A stretch of DNA of 64,000 bases from Prinia subflava (Eukaryota; Chordata; Aves; Passeriformes; Cisticolidae): positions 142,348,102 to 142,412,101 of the forward strand of contig NC_086247.1 of assembly GCF_021018805.1 (NCBI RefSeq), given 5' to 3'. Below, piece after piece: positions 1 through 13,515 of the stretch (positions are counted from its first letter, which is position 1; every line of letters begins with the position of its first letter). Below the pieces are notes generated by a model. That model was not told the origin of the DNA. It searched no databases and saw nothing but the letters and a program-made list of their open reading frames with translations. The position numbers and the translations under genes were made by a program.

Positions 1-522
1 TGGTTCAGCAACTTTATGACATGTGGAAATGAAGAGATCAGTATTTAAATATTCCTTATGAAGAAAAAGCAAAAAAACCCTGAAAAACCCAAAAATGCTT
101 ATCTTCTCTACTTCAGGCCAGGAAGTCCCTTCTGAAATGGTGTTCACATGCTTACTAAAATTTTGTAAGCCTATGATGTGGAGGCAGGGAAAGCTCCTCA
201 CTACTCTTCTTTGATGAAACAAGAGAATAATAGAATTAGACTGATTTTGCATGCATGCCAGGCCAGACCAAAAATGGGGTTTGGGCTTCAATTAATTCTG
301 TACAGATATCCCTAAGCCAAAAATATCATCCACCACAGTGACAATGAACTAATACAAGAACTAATACTACACTCACTGTGTATCTGGAAGGAATAGAAAT
401 ACATTCAGGGTGACCTGCTCAGCATAACTAATATCTTATTAACAGGTTTGTCAATCAGTTTGGTGCTGATTGAAATTGTAACAAAGGAAAAGGTGAAAAA
501 CTAAAAAAAAAAAAAAAAAAAA

Positions 523-574
<52 letters not shown>

Positions 575-3500
575 TGGCAGAGTTTCTGGTTAAGATTTAT
601 TTGTTTCCATGAAGTGTTACCAGGCAGAAGACCTGATTCCAGCTCAAGATCTTTACTCACTACTGCAGTGCTCTAAATAAAACCCCCTGGGCAGTGAGGT
701 AAAAGATAGCACAGTGAAGGTGGAAATGGCTCTACTGGGTATTAAAGGGGCTCAAACCTAATACTGGCAGCGTGAGTAGAGATAAACTAATGGCCACTCT
801 GAGGTGTGGAATCACTCTGCTGGGCCCTCCAAAGCCCTACATTATTCCATTCATATCCTACTTGCCACTCTGAGATGCAGAGGAGGTGGGTGTAATCCAA
901 ATATCTTTGTTCTCAGGTTCTATGCTCATATTAGAGATGGTGTGATGGCAATGGTGCATGAAGAGAATCAGAGAATATCCTACAATAAGAGGCACCAGGG
1001 GTAAGTCAGCATCTCTCTTCTGGACACCAGAATGTTCTTCCTCTCAGTGGAGGCATGGTTATAACAGGACATTGCTAAAGCAAACAATATTTGAAGTTGT
1101 ATTATTTTGTACCTATCAGTCCAAAAAGAGAAATGGAGTAAATAGTAGAGAAACAACAAAGGGACTCCCAGAGAGACTTAATTATACATCAAAGTTATAT
1201 GTTCAGAGTTTTCACACATAGATTGGACAATTGCAAATTATCTCCCTAGCATGTCCCATATAGTGAATAGAAGGCTTTGAATGCAAACATCATAAATAAC
1301 ATCTCTGTAAACAGTACTTTTGGCACCTTCATAAACCACCTTATCAGAATCAAAAGCCTGGATAATCCCAAGGACTAAGGCCTAGACACTTAAAGGCATT
1401 TTAAGGATCTGTGTGTGTTAGTGCCTTCTTATGTTTATCACTGATTCTTACAGTCTCTGAGAAAACTGTACCTCTGACATTTTCTTATCTCTCTGACCAC
1501 ACTCCCTCTGCTGAGCAGGTCTTTAGCCATCACTTGCCTCTTCGGGTAGAGTCAGAAATTTTCCTGTTCTCGCCTGGACATCCAACACAGCCCACACACA
1601 ACAAATAAGATTTAAAGCAAACATCTGATTTTAGTCCAGATCTTTAGTCCAATCAGTTCTGGTCCCTTTTGACAAAAGCTTCCTTATATATAGCATTATT
1701 TACCAAGGACAAAACTGCTTCTGAGGAAAGATATCTTCAGAGCAAAGCAACCAAGAACTGATTAACTTTTCTCCCACACCTTTCCTAAATCTGGCACCGT
1801 TCCACTCTCTACTGCTTTCAGTCCCACCTTTTCTCCTGAAAGATATCCTACCCTCAAGGAGAGCTACACCAATTCAGTCTTAGCCAGCTTTCCTGTCTCT
1901 GCAAGTGGAGTATAACAGCTTCTTTATTAGCACCAAAGAAAAAGAGCAAGTATGAAGTAATCTTTCCTCTGTCATGCACAGCCTGTCATATGTTGCATCA
2001 GACTACTGTTTCCAGTGACCAGGAAAGGGCTCATCTCAACAAATAGCCCTTTTTCACTCCAGATAAATATTTTTTTAATCTCTTCTGTTTTCTTTTCTCT
2101 CACTCTTTTTTTTTTTTTTTTCAAAAACAATGAGACTTACAACCCACTGAAGATATAAGCAGGATTCCTACAGATTCCCTTGACTCTCTTCCCCTCCTCT
2201 ATATGTTGGAAAAAAAATCTATTAATCAACTGTATGGTTTTTTCTGATCACTTTTCCCACAGCCTGATCTGATTTAAATTAGTTTAATGTTTTCGGAAAG
2301 AACAGCTCTTAGTTCCCTCCATAGACTAAAACTTGCAACTTTCCCTTGTTGATCACAGAAACAATTATCCACAGAAGCTTCATGCCAACTGCATTACAGG
2401 GAAGTTTGTTATTCTGTTGTCTCTAATAGACAAATATTGTCTTCATTCTCCAGTGCTTTCATTCCAGCAGCAATTATAGACATTACTTTGCCTTGGAAGA
2501 AGATAATAATAAAAAAAAAATTAAAATTGAGAGTTCAGTTTCAGAGGATTAGATAGGGTGTTGACATCCACTAGTCTGGTGTTGGAACAGCACTGAACGG
2601 AAAACAGAACAGAGATAAAAAGAGAGATGACAAAACAAAAATTATCACCTTCAAATAAAGTGAAGCCAATTCAGGAGGACACATGAAGGCAGAAAGGTAA
2701 TAGCATTCATCAAATTTTCTATTTATAAATAGAAATATAAAATTACTTATAAATAGAAATATACAAGAGAATATAAAAGAATCATCACTAAAGGTGTCTA
2801 TGAACAATTGTGTGTAGGTACTATACATCCTTAAAAAATCCAGCCTTGAACATCTGATTCTGGAGACTTTGAAAGGCACTTCTAGGAAAAAAATTGTGCC
2901 TGGTCTACCTTAGAAGACTTCAGTGTCCAGAGCTAGGCTTAGAATAAGCTGATTTCCTGTTCCTTCCAAGGAAACCTTATGGACACTGCTTGTGTCTACA
3001 GCGGAAAATGTCTGGATGAAGGAAAGTGGAGCACAGTGATGTGTACACTGCATGAGCTGGTGATATCTGCCAGAGTGCAAAAACACATCAAAACAGGGTA
3101 AACACTGAGGATACACAACAGAGCATGGCAGCATTCCCAAGGGAACACTAATCATGTCCACAGGCTGCCCAAATCTCATGATAAAAAAGGCAAAGCAAAG
3201 CAGATGTTTGCCTGTGCTGTCTGTTTCTCACCACCTTGCACTGAGGATATCCTTGCAGGAAACAGCTCTTTCAGTGTACACAGACACACAAGGATATTTT
3301 TGTGGGTTTGGAAGGCAGTCAGTTTTGTGGCACTTGTTTTTTTATAGATAAGCTACAGAGGAGGCCTGGACATTCCTCATCACCCTGGAGAGTTGTGTTC
3401 TGAAGCCTCCACAAAGTTCTGCAGAGTGCACATTCAACTTGCACCTGCTAAGTCTGTGATGGCTGCAGGATCCAAGCACAAAGCAATTAATAAAATCTTG

Positions 3501-4180
3501 AAGCCCTTCATGGATATTTACTACGGCCCAGATCTCACTTCCACTTCACATAAAACTTTTCTAATAGCATTAAATTATGAGATCTTCAAAACCCCATACA
3601 AGGAATAGTTCATAAAGATATGAAAAGCTACGTTTCAGGTCTCTTGAGCAGTAACTATAATTAAAACTATTGAATAGTGATTATAGACTTGAACTATGAA
3701 AATACTGAGAGAGAATCAGCCAAAATAAAAATCTTTATTAAACTGGGACTTGATGGGGAAGAGCTCAGAGACTTCAGTAAAGCATAGCCTATAATAAAAG
3801 TCTGAAAGTCACAGACAGATATTTACAACAGCAGAATTAATTTGTAACATTCAGTTACCACTGATTCTTTACTTATCCATATTACCTTTGATTTTATTCA
3901 CAGTATAAACTTGACAATCATCACAGAGTTTTGCCAACAGCAGCTTGCAAAAAGTGAGCCAAAGTTTTGACCAGGTGACTGCCCATTTAGTAACAAGCTC
4001 TGAAATTGGACTAGAAATGTCAGATGAGAAGCTTTTCAGTTTCTGATTGCATTGGTAGGAACTACTGCAAAGACAGGCTGCGCTTTGGCTTTTCATTTTT
4101 TCGGGGCAGGGGCAGAAAATGCTGAGACACACAAAAATGTAATGAAATGCCAGTGGTTTCTTTGCCAGCCAACTGCATTC
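1..4180. other. Intergenic, no gene seen; long A-run at 503-572
   Basis: This is AT-rich unique-looking DNA. It holds an A-run of 20, then ct, then 48 more A at 503-572, and a T-tract near 2107-2122. A weak MIR-like stretch may lie around 625-670. No splice-bounded or conserved coding frame was found. Confidence 0.6.
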
Positions 4181-4405
4181 ATAAGCCTACAAGATTGCTA
4201 CATATGCAGGCCACATATGGACAAATGATTAGGTAGTCTGCTTCTTCGTTAATGCTCTGAATTAATCAGTGACATGAAGGAGAATGACTTGAACGAAGGA
4301 CTTTCTGTGCCAAAAATCTTTTATGTGGGGACATAGCTGAATATGGAACTAATGCGAGATGAGGAAATAAAATTTTAAAAATTTAAATAAAATAAATTGA
4401 TAAAT

Positions 4406-4452
<47 letters not shown>
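4181..4452 (+). other. Possible retroposed transcript end with poly(A) tail
   Basis: A 43-A run (4410-4452) is preceded at 4386-4391 and 4391-4396 by AATAAA signals, 14-24 bp before the run. That is the layout of a polyadenylated cDNA copy. The sequence 5' of it matches no gene I know. The left border is a guess: gcctaca near 4184 resembles gcctata just after the tail. Confidence 0.25.
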
Positions 4453-4453
<1 letters not shown>

Positions 4454-4924
4454 CCTATATGTTTTCAAGCCAAAGATCTGGTTTGTGCTGTCCCTGCTTT
4501 GAACTTCTGAATGAATGAGCCAAATTAGTTTTATCCTTCATACCTGGAAAATGAGTGTGATAAACAATGCCACTGATACCTCTGCAACAATTGCATGTTT
4601 ACATAAGCAGAAGTGGAGCACAATCAGCAAAAGCAGAAGCTGCTCTGCCGTGGCTCATCTTGCAGCCCCTTCTAAATCTTGAACCTTCTCCTGCTCAATA
4701 GGAACAGATCCTCCCACAGGTTCAAACACTTAGCCACCAAATTCCTCACCTCACAAATGGGAGGGTGATATGGAAAAATTAAAAACTATGGAAAAGAATG
4801 AAGCTGGTGAGACAGGCTGTGAGGGGCAGCTCTGGCTCTTCACTGTGCAGCTCCTTACTTGGGTGATTACTGCAGCCCATGTGGCAGAGAGAGTGGGTCT
4901 CAGGGCATGAGAGCCTTTCCTAGA

Positions 4925-5003
4925 TGTATCCATGACTTGTTGGGTAACTATGGGTAAATCCCATTCCATAGTCTCTGCCCCAGTTTCCCAACAGTTAAAA
5001 ACA
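4925..5003 (+). repeat. MIR-like SINE remnant
   Basis: The stretch from the sequence like ACTTGTTGGGTAACTATGGG to CCCCAGTTTCCC, ending in an A-rich piece, follows the order of the MIR core and tail (CTTGGGCAAGTCACTTAACC, then CCTCAGTTTCCCC). It is diverged, as expected for an element older than the bird/mammal split. Confidence 0.5.
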
Positions 5004-7135
5004 AACTAACAAACAAACAAACCCAGAATAAAGGGAAAAAAGAAAAAGAGAAAGAAAAATAGTGTTCATGCTTCTGGTTTTATTTGCAAAAGGTACTGGG
5101 AGCTTGAACCCTTTCTTTTTAGCAGCAGTGAGAATTATTTTCCATATAAAGAAACAACCAAGGACAAGTTCAAGCTAGCTGAGACGGCAGCCTCTTGTTC
5201 TGATGACCTAGAGAGTCAGTACAGGTGCCAAGTTTTCTCTTTAAGCCAACAGAAAAGTTAATATGGGTATGGTGAAATAAAAGCCCAGAGACAGAGGCTG
5301 ACTTTCTTCTCTCCATGCTCAGTTCAGCATGCTACTTGTAGGATCAGAGAACTTTAAGCTCATAGCTTCCAGTCGAGCCAAAAGCTGCTGTGATGTGATC
5401 TAAATAAAATGTGAGAAAGAGGAAAAGCAGAATAGGGCTTCACATGGAAAATTTTAACTCTCTGAGAAACACCAAGAAGAACATTTCAGTGCAGCTACTT
5501 CTGAAGGAGGGTAATGGCATGGATTTTAGCACAGCACCTCCGTTTTTAGAGCTCAAACATGAAAACACAAACTGCAGGGTAAACTGAGTTTTGTCTTCCT
5601 AACATGCAGATGGAACAATTGCAGGCTTGAGGCTGAGAGAAGACACTTGGTGGAGGGCTCAGGTTTAAAACCTGGAGTTTCCATGCAGTCTTTGAAGTTT
5701 GCCAGTTCAGAACCCCAGAAAAAGCTCACCCTGAGACAAGCAAAGTTTTGCTGAGCAGAGAAGCCCCTGCTTTCAGAGGCAGAGCATCAGGCCTGGCTGG
5801 GTACAGCCCCGTCAGCCTGGGGAGCAGGCTGCAGGAGCCTTGCCATCATCTCCTTGTCCAAGCAAAGTCAAACTGACTGCAGCACAACAACAAATCTTTG
5901 CAAATGTGACTGTAAGAGATATAATATTTTTCCTATTTCCTGCACAACATCAAAGTGCAGTCTTTCCAGGTTGGGATCAAGCAGAATTACATCCTAACTC
6001 ATGCCAAGGTGAGAAAGAGGACAAAGTGAACATGATATGGTGACATGATAACAACAGTCATGGAAAACAATGATAATAATATCTCATGCAGGAGAGCAGT
6101 TGTCAGGGAGCTTTAAAATGCCATACTTCCACTAATCCCTCACCTTTGATTTTGACCACAATGAAATAATATGCAGACTATGACAGGAATAATCTTGAAC
6201 TTCACCTAACACCCAGTTATCAGCTCTATACTGAAAAGCAGGTATGACATTTGCCTGTAAGTATAAGCATGTTAAGACAAGTACCTTTTGAGATAAATTA
6301 ATATGCTAACAACTGAAGTTGCTAGCAAAATAAAATTATTAACTGGATAAAGCCTGAAAGCAGTATTTCCTCACTTAGTCTCTATCTGGACCAAATGTAA
6401 TCCCCACATCTCCTTTCTGGGCTACTCAAATAATTCAAAAAAGAAAAAATAAATCAGCAAGATGGCTTATAGTTGGCATACTGCTATAACCCAACAGATT
6501 GATCTTTAAGATGAAATGTTATGAACTTACAAGGCAGGATCAAAAATTTCTTGATTCATGATAAAATGGACACTATGGCCACTGTAAACCATACATACTG
6601 CTCATTGAGGGGTGATAGAAATTCACAGTCAGGGCATAGAGTTGCTGCTCTTTTTGATTTATTTGAGTAAATTACTTGACATTATCATATGTGTGTGTAT
6701 GTGTATATTTCTACTGCATCCTTGCCCCTAAGCCAAGGAAATAAATACAAACTGTACACATAAAAGATAAGACACAAAGGCCAAAGAGGGAGGAAGAAGT
6801 TGCATTTGTAAAATTTAGTTGTGTCAGTTCATTTACTACTCTCAGAGCTCAGTTCTCCCTGCCTTGCTGATGCTGTTTGTTCACAAGAGCTGATGAGTCA
6901 TTGAAAAGAAGCCTAATTGCCTGTCACAACAAACTACAAGGAAAAAAAGGCTTAGAAGTTTAATCAAATTATCTCAATATTCAGTCAAAAGATTGCATGT
7001 CAATTTAGAGGGCTTCAGTAAGAATCTAAGGCCATTGAAAAGAGAAGAGATACTGAAGGACAAGTCCACTTAAATGCCAATATCAGGGAGTTGCCCTGTA
7101 TGTGTCACTTGATGACACTTGTCATTTCACTGCCC
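5004..7135. other. Intergenic, no gene seen
   Basis: After a short (AAAC)n tract near 4998-5020 I see only unique AT-rich sequence, with a TG-rich spot near 6691-6706. No gene or recognisable mobile element. Confidence 0.6.
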
Positions 7136-7687
7136 TCAACCCCTCACAGCCCTTCTGTAGATGGGCATCACATTTGCCCAACACCAGTCAACTGGGGCCT
7201 CCCTGCTTAACCAGAGCTGCTGGTAAATGGTGGAATGTGGCTCAGTGAGCACGTCCACAGCACCTTTAGAACCTTCCTATAGACCCCATCCAGGCCCATG
7301 GACCTGTGTGTGTCTTAGTGGAGCAGCAGTTCACAGCCATTTCCCCTTGGATTATGGGCTTTATTTTCCTCCTCATCCCTGTTTTCCAGCTCAGGGGCTG
7401 GGTATTCCAAAAATAACTGGTCTTTATTTAAGACTGAGGCAAAGAGGGCATTAAGCACCTCAGCCTTTTCCTCATCCTTTGTCACTGTGTTTTCCCCTCA
7501 AATTCAGTAAATGATGGAGATTATCCATAGACCTCCTTTTGTTGCCAGTGTATTTAGAAACACTTTTATTGTCTTTTACAGCAGTAGACAGATAAAGTTC
7601 TAGTTGGACTTTGGCCCTTCTAATTTTCTGCCTTCAAAACCCCACATTTTTGTACCCTTCCTGAGGTGCCTGTCCCCTCTTCCAGGT
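7136..7687 (-). mobile_element. CR1 LINE fragment, antisense
   Basis: On the + strand it reads as the reverse complement of the CR1 reverse transcriptase region. Familiar blocks include the piece around ATGGGCATCACATTTGCC, GACTGAGGCAAAGAGGGCAT and CACCTCAGCCTTTTCCTCAT. It is truncated and carries no intact frame. It stops where a second CR1 in the opposite direction begins. Confidence 0.85.
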
Positions 7688-7990
7688 GGGGATCAGCCTC
7701 TTCTCCCAAGTAAAAAGTAATAGGACAGGTGGAAATGGCCTGGAGTTGTGCCAGGAGAGGTCTAGATTGGAAATTAAAGAATAAAAAATTCCCAGGAGGG
7801 TTATCAAGCACAGGCACAGGGTGCCCAGGGAAGTGGTTGGGTCACTGGTCCTAGAGTTATTTAAAGGACATTTAATGCACTGCTTTGGGACATGGCTTAA
7901 TGCTGGACTTGCCAGTCCTGGGTCCATGGTTGGACTTGATGATGTTAAAGTTCTTTTCCAGCCTAGATGGTTCTACAATTCGATGATTCT
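7688..7990 (+). mobile_element. CR1 LINE 3' end, sense
   Basis: It contains the CR1 3'-UTR landmarks in order: GATCAGCCTCTTCTCCCAAG, a GTGCCCAGGGAAGTGGTTGG-like block, GGTTGGACTTGATGATGTTA, and the tail ATTCGATGATTCT. It is 5'-truncated and abuts the antisense CR1 fragment at its left side. Confidence 0.92.
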
Positions 7991-10229
7991 TAAATCACTA
8001 GGAGCTGCTTGTTAAACTCAGTGTCATTTCAAACTTCAGGTTCTTTCACATGATACCCAGCAGGAGTAAAGTTTCTACGTATTTGTTAAGATACTGATGA
8101 TTAAACAGATGTCAGAAGCTTTTTAGGTATAAATGGAAATTGAGATTATGAGGGTTTAGGGATTTGGGTGGTGTATAATATCAAAAACTGCATCTGAGAA
8201 ACAATGTACTGTTGAAAATAATGATCTTCAAAATCCTGAACACAGCAACTTTTATCTCTTTAACTAGATACTTTTACTGATGTTATTAACGATGTAGTAG
8301 ACAAATACAATGAACATAAAAAGTCAAATATTTGACATTTTCTGTTTCATCTGCCCATGTACTTTTTCCCCATGGTCATCCAGAATTTTTTATTTCTTTG
8401 CATTCCTCTTAATTTAAACCTTCCTGAGTGTCTAATGCAATTTTTTATATAAACTCGACCTGATAAAACATCATCCACAAACACAGCAGAGAAATCATTA
8501 GCACCACCAGCTACAAAATGGAAGTCCTATAATCCACCAAATGTTAAGTTACCTGCTGGTATCCACTCACTCTCAAAAAAATGTGGAAATAAATTATCTT
8601 GATGACTTGCTTTGGAGAGTAATGCCTTTGGGCCTTTCCCTGTCAGGGGCCAAGGAATTAATTTTTATATCACAATTCCTTCCTGGTAATGGAAGTCAGA
8701 AAAAATTGCACATTAGGGCAGAAAGGGAGCATAGGGATTATACAGTGAACTGCCACAAGGACAAGGAATTCATCTGCAAAAACTCTTACAAAGAATGCTG
8801 TGCCATGGCTGGAAACATGCTTTGAAACTTTAACACAGAACTACCTGTACTTTGGAAAGAAATATCTCAAGCAAGCAAAAATTACCACAGCGGCATTCTT
8901 TCCACCATGCACCTTTACCCATAAAGTTCACTTCAGAAAATTCTGAATATTGCAACAATTTATGCTATATATCACACATTTTCAACATCAGTGGCAGATG
9001 AGTTCTGTATGTAATTGGCAGATGAGAAGAAAGGAACTGCATTTGCATCTACACACTAGTTTAACACACCTCTCTGGAAGTCAGAAGACTCAGTCTGATT
9101 TGTGTTTTCACCATTTGCTACTTAGAGCTTCAACCTCAATTTATCATCCCAATTAAATATCTTTTCTATTTTCAGACCTAGTTAAATATAAATATAATCC
9201 TACCAAGGGAATACATAAATAAATTTTTCCTCAAATTACTCTAAAAAGCCTAAAATGCCATTAAGTATTTGAGCTTCTCTTGAGCTTCTTGTTTGTCAAG
9301 CTGGCATAGAAACCAAGGCATTCCCTGGAACTGAAATATAAGTTATCTATCCAGCTCTTCACCCTTAGTTGTGACCATTTTCAACAGGTCATATTCAGAG
9401 AAGTAATTTTTTAATCATTCTGAATGCAAAATATCTGAAAAAAATCATGTCTAAAGAGAAAAGATTTCATTATTAGCCTTCATTATAACTAGATATGGGT
9501 TGTATAATCTATCTTTCAGGATTCTGAGAGAAAGGATTATACAGACAACAAACACTCCAGCTTTTCCAGTGAATTAGACTATTTCTCCTCACAACGATAC
9601 CTTTGGATCTATTTTTGCTGCTTATCTATTTTTGCCTTGGATTTGATGCATGCCTGTATGCTGGGACTTCAGAGAGAATGCTGCATGAGTGTCACAGCTG
9701 AACACAGCCTTTTGTTTACTTTTACCACAGGCCACAGCACTTCTCCAGAACGAGGTCTGCTCCTTCCAGTGCTGACTGAGACTCCTGTCTTTTGAATTGT
9801 TTCCAAACACATGCTATCAATCTGACATGACTCAGATAAACCCTCAGAGTAAACAGTCTTCCCTTTTAAATGCAAGATTCTGCTTCCAGCACACAGCTAT
9901 ACGTGAGTGGGCACACAAAAGGTACACTGACTCCAGTTTTCTCTGTTGGTGGTCAGAAGCAGATATCCATGGAATCCTGCAGTCCTAGAGGAAGTGCAGA
10001 CTGTTCACTTCCCTAGGAGGCTCTCCTGGCCACCAGCTGAGCACAGATCATGGAACTCTTCAGCTTTGTGTCCAATAGTCCTGGATTAATTTACCCTTTT
10101 AGCCTATGGAAACGCTTAGCATTCACATCATTCTGTTATCAGGAGTTTCACAGCTTAATTGCATCTGCATGTTCCAATCTCATGCATGCTGTTTTAACTA
10201 CATGCCACCCAGCTCTTTAAGGAAAGAGT
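7991..10229. other. Intergenic, no gene seen
   Basis: Unique AT-rich sequence apart from a MIR-like remnant at 9071-9150. Small open frames show no conserved content. Confidence 0.6.
9071..9150 (+). repeat. Possible MIR-like remnant
   Basis: GGAAGTCAGAAGACTCAGTC, then CACCATTTGCTACTTAG and AACCTCAATTTATCATCCC, follow the order of the MIR SINE. Divergence is high, so this is tentative. Confidence 0.35.
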
Positions 10230-10975
10230 GAACAACTGATCTCTGTCCTGTCCATGCTGTATCACAGTCCTTTATCATATCCACCTCAGTTGCCTCTTTT
10301 GCAGACTGAACAATTTTAGCCTACATAGCCACACCTCATTGAGAAGCCATTTCACACCTTCAAGGGTCTGTATAGCCCTTTCTGAAGTCCTCGCACAGAC
10401 TTTTTGATATCCTGCATATTTTGTTCCAGACATGGATGGATTCCCACTATGGCACGTTTTGCCAGCATGCTGAAGTACCTGTGGCTAGACTAAGTGCTGG
10501 TTCATTGCATTGCTGGGATGGCTCTGAGCTAACAACCAGAATATGCACCTCACAGTTGAATGTGATGTTCTTGTAGATAAAATCTGCCCTGGCATGTAGC
10601 TTAGCTTAAGTCATGTGCTTTAATGTCACAGGAATTCTGGCCCAGCCAAATACACCTGCACTGTTATCTAAACACACAAATCTAGACAGAGTCAATGACA
10701 TTTTGATAATGCTTCTTATCTGTCTGGATTCCACACAGTTCCTATTGGCCCAGTCCTCCAGCCTGTGCAGGTCCCTCTGGGTGGCTGCTCTCTTCTCAGG
10801 CATGTTGACTCAGTTTGGTGTCATCTGCCAACATGATTAGAGTTCCCTGACCTTCAGACAGAGCTGTGAAACATGACAAATCTCAGGATAAACCCCTACA
10901 ATATCCAGCTTGTTATGGGCCAACAGCCATAGTGTAGCTCACTCAGTCAGCTTTGTACCTACCTGGTGTATATTA
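10230..10975 (-). mobile_element. Old CR1 LINE fragment, antisense
   Basis: Diverged CR1 blocks are recognisable in antisense order: a piece like ATCCACCTCAGTTGCCTC then GACTGAACAATTTTAGCC; GCAGGTCCCTCTGGGTGGCT; TTTGGTGTCATCTGCCAAC; and CAGTCAGCTTTGTACCTACC. It contains many indels relative to young copies, so it is an older insertion. Confidence 0.7.
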
Positions 10976-11629
10976 TGGAATAGGTGCATCTTTCGTATGC
11001 AGAATGGAAGAAGGCAATGGGTGGCTGAAGGGAAAGTAAGATGTTGTACAAGAAGTATGATAATGTGAATAAAATCCTGCCATCCTGCTCTTTAAAGCAG
11101 CAGTTCTTACCAGTTATAGGACAAATTCAATAGATTTTGAACAGATTTTCAATTATCAGGAAGGTATGTACTGTCTGTTATAAACAATAGCCTTAGCAAT
11201 GTGAGGAGTCACTTTCAGCTATTCAACAAATAAAACATTTTTGAAAAAGGATTGTTTTTCTGCTTTTGGTAACACACATTCAACTCTTTTGACATTACTG
11301 AACTCATAACAGAATTTAGTCCAATTAATTCATGTTTTCCCTTTAAACATTATTTGTGTTTCCAATGGTACCTGTGTTCTTCAAGTTGGTCATTTTATCT
11401 CAGCTAGTGACAAGCCAAGCAAAGGGCTCTCAGCTATTCTCAGGCACCAAACAGGCCATCAAATGCCAGGAAACGCCTGTTCCATCAGTCATTAATACTG
11501 AAATAGCTGTGTCTGTTAATAATAGATGAATATCGTCTTTTCAGAAGAGGATTGGTCTTTTTGACACTGATGTACTGGACTGGATGAGACTTTTCCTTAA
11601 TTTCGTGTAATAACTTTCAGTCATAAAGA

Positions 11630-12240
11630 ATAGAATCATTTATGTTGGCAAAGACCTCTGAAGGTCACCCCCTCCAGACTCAGACTCAGAGCAGAGGTAA
11701 CTCAAAAATTAGCCTGGATTCTCAAGGCCATCTCCAGTTAGGCACACAGCAAATGCTCCAGCCAGGTTCATAGTGGGGACTCTCTGCTGAACTCACTCCT
11801 ACAGGAACACTCTGATCCCCAGGTGCCCTTCCAAGAGTTCACCAGAGGAAATAATATATTTTCCTTCAATCTGCTGGTTGTTTTCTTTGCCAATACAGTC
11901 CATCATCCTGTTAGCCTTTGTGGCTGCAAGGACTCACTACTAATTCGTGTCCAGGTGTTTATTTATGAGGGCTTCCAGGCCCTTTTGGCAGAGCTGACAC
12001 CTGGACAGTCATTTCCCAGCCTGGACTTCTGCAGAGTCGTTCCACTCCAGGTTCAGGGCTTTGCACTGTTTTTTGTTGGACTTTATGAACTTTCCTAATT
12101 CTCCCGCAGGTTGCTATCCCTTTTCTGTACTATCAACTCATCTCCCTGTTTGATGCCAATTGAAAACTTTGCTGGGGTTATGCTTTGTCCCATTGTCCAG
12201 GTCATTGATAAAAATGTTAAACACTGTTATGTGCTACAGG
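11630..12240 (-). mobile_element. CR1 LINE fragment, antisense
   Basis: It begins with the antisense 3' end (AGAATCATTTATGTTGGCAA) and continues through GTTAGCCTTTGTGGCTGCAA, a GCAGAGCTGACACCTGGACA-like block, and GGTCATTGATAAAAATGTTA. The order matches the CR1 3' third. The frame is disrupted, so it is not a gene. Confidence 0.8.
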
Positions 12241-12997
12241 GAATATGCCACAGTTTTCTTGTCCAGACTCTGCCTCACCTCCACTCCTAACTGCCCTCAC
12301 ACAATCTGTCACAGAGGAAAAAAGAAAAAAAAATGGTAGTAGAAACTACAAAATCTCCCCATTTCACATGTGAGCAGCACCACGTGGACTATGCCATGGA
12401 ATCAACATATATAAGTAAGATAGCTCAGCCAAACAAGGATAACCCAAAGTCAACATTAAATAGGTGGGAATACAGTTTTTCAGGACTTGATTTTTAATTT
12501 CTTACTGTGTTTTTGTACAGTGTTCCTAACAGCAGAAGATGTAGGTGAAACTGTAAAGCCAGTAATAATAATAGAAGGAGAGGAGCTTAGCCAAAAAAGC
12601 AAGTTGTCCTTAAAAGGAGGTTAAATTCATAAATACAGACCATGTGTTAAGTGGTAAAACAAATTTAATACTTACTGAATAACATCACTGATACAAAAAT
12701 AGAGCATGTTACCTCATGCTTAATGGATCATATCAGATTCAGAAAAAAGTTTCTAGATATTTTTGTTAGTTCAAAATAGCCATGTGACACAGAACATTCA
12801 CAGTGCCCCATGTTGGTAAACAATCAGCACAACCAGGAAGCTTTTAGAGAAAAAACTGAAAAGAGCAAAGTGCAATAAATGAGCTTTAATATGGGGATGG
12901 TGATGAACTCAGTCCATTTGATCTTCTCTCAAACCATGCAGTTGGTATGTCCTATGTGGCACAAAGGGAAGTGGTACTTTGGTACTTTCCTTGAAAG

Positions 12998-13515
12998 AAC
13001 ACAGAACAGTCTAGATTGGAAGGGATCTTAAAGATCCTCTAGTTCCAAACCTCCATGTGCAGGAACACCTTCCACTAGACCAGGTTGCTCAGGTCCCCAT
13101 CCAGCCTGACTCTGAACACTTCCAGGAGTGAGGCATCCACACCATCTCTGGGCAACTTGAGCCCACCACCCTCACTGTAAAGAATTTCTTCCATATATCT
13201 AACCTAACCATACTGTCTTTACTTTGAAGAGATTCCTCCCTTGTCCAATCACTAAATGCCCTTGTAGTATCTTTAGGTACTGGAAGGTCTTCCCCTGTAA
13301 GGTCTTCCTGGAGCCTTCTCCTGGCTGAGCAACCCTCAGCTTGTCTTCACAGGAGAGGTGCTCCAATCCTCTGATCACTTTTGTGGCCTCCTATGGACTG
13401 GCTCTAACATGTCCATGACCTCCTTATGTTGGGAGCACCAAAACTGTAAAAGCACTGCAGAGGGGATAGAGGGGAAGAAGTGCTTTCCTCAACCTGTTGG
13501 CCACAGAGCAATACC
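12998..13515 (-). mobile_element. CR1 LINE 3' portion, antisense
   Basis: A clear CR1 match in antisense: GATTGGAAGGGATCTTAAAG, CCTTCCACTAGACCAGGTTG, CACCCTCACTGTAAAGAATT, TTTAGGTACTGGAAGGTCTT, GGAGAGGTGCTCCAATCCTC and ACCTGTTGGCCACAG all occur in the expected order. Short open frames inside it are CR1 remnants. Confidence 0.92.
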
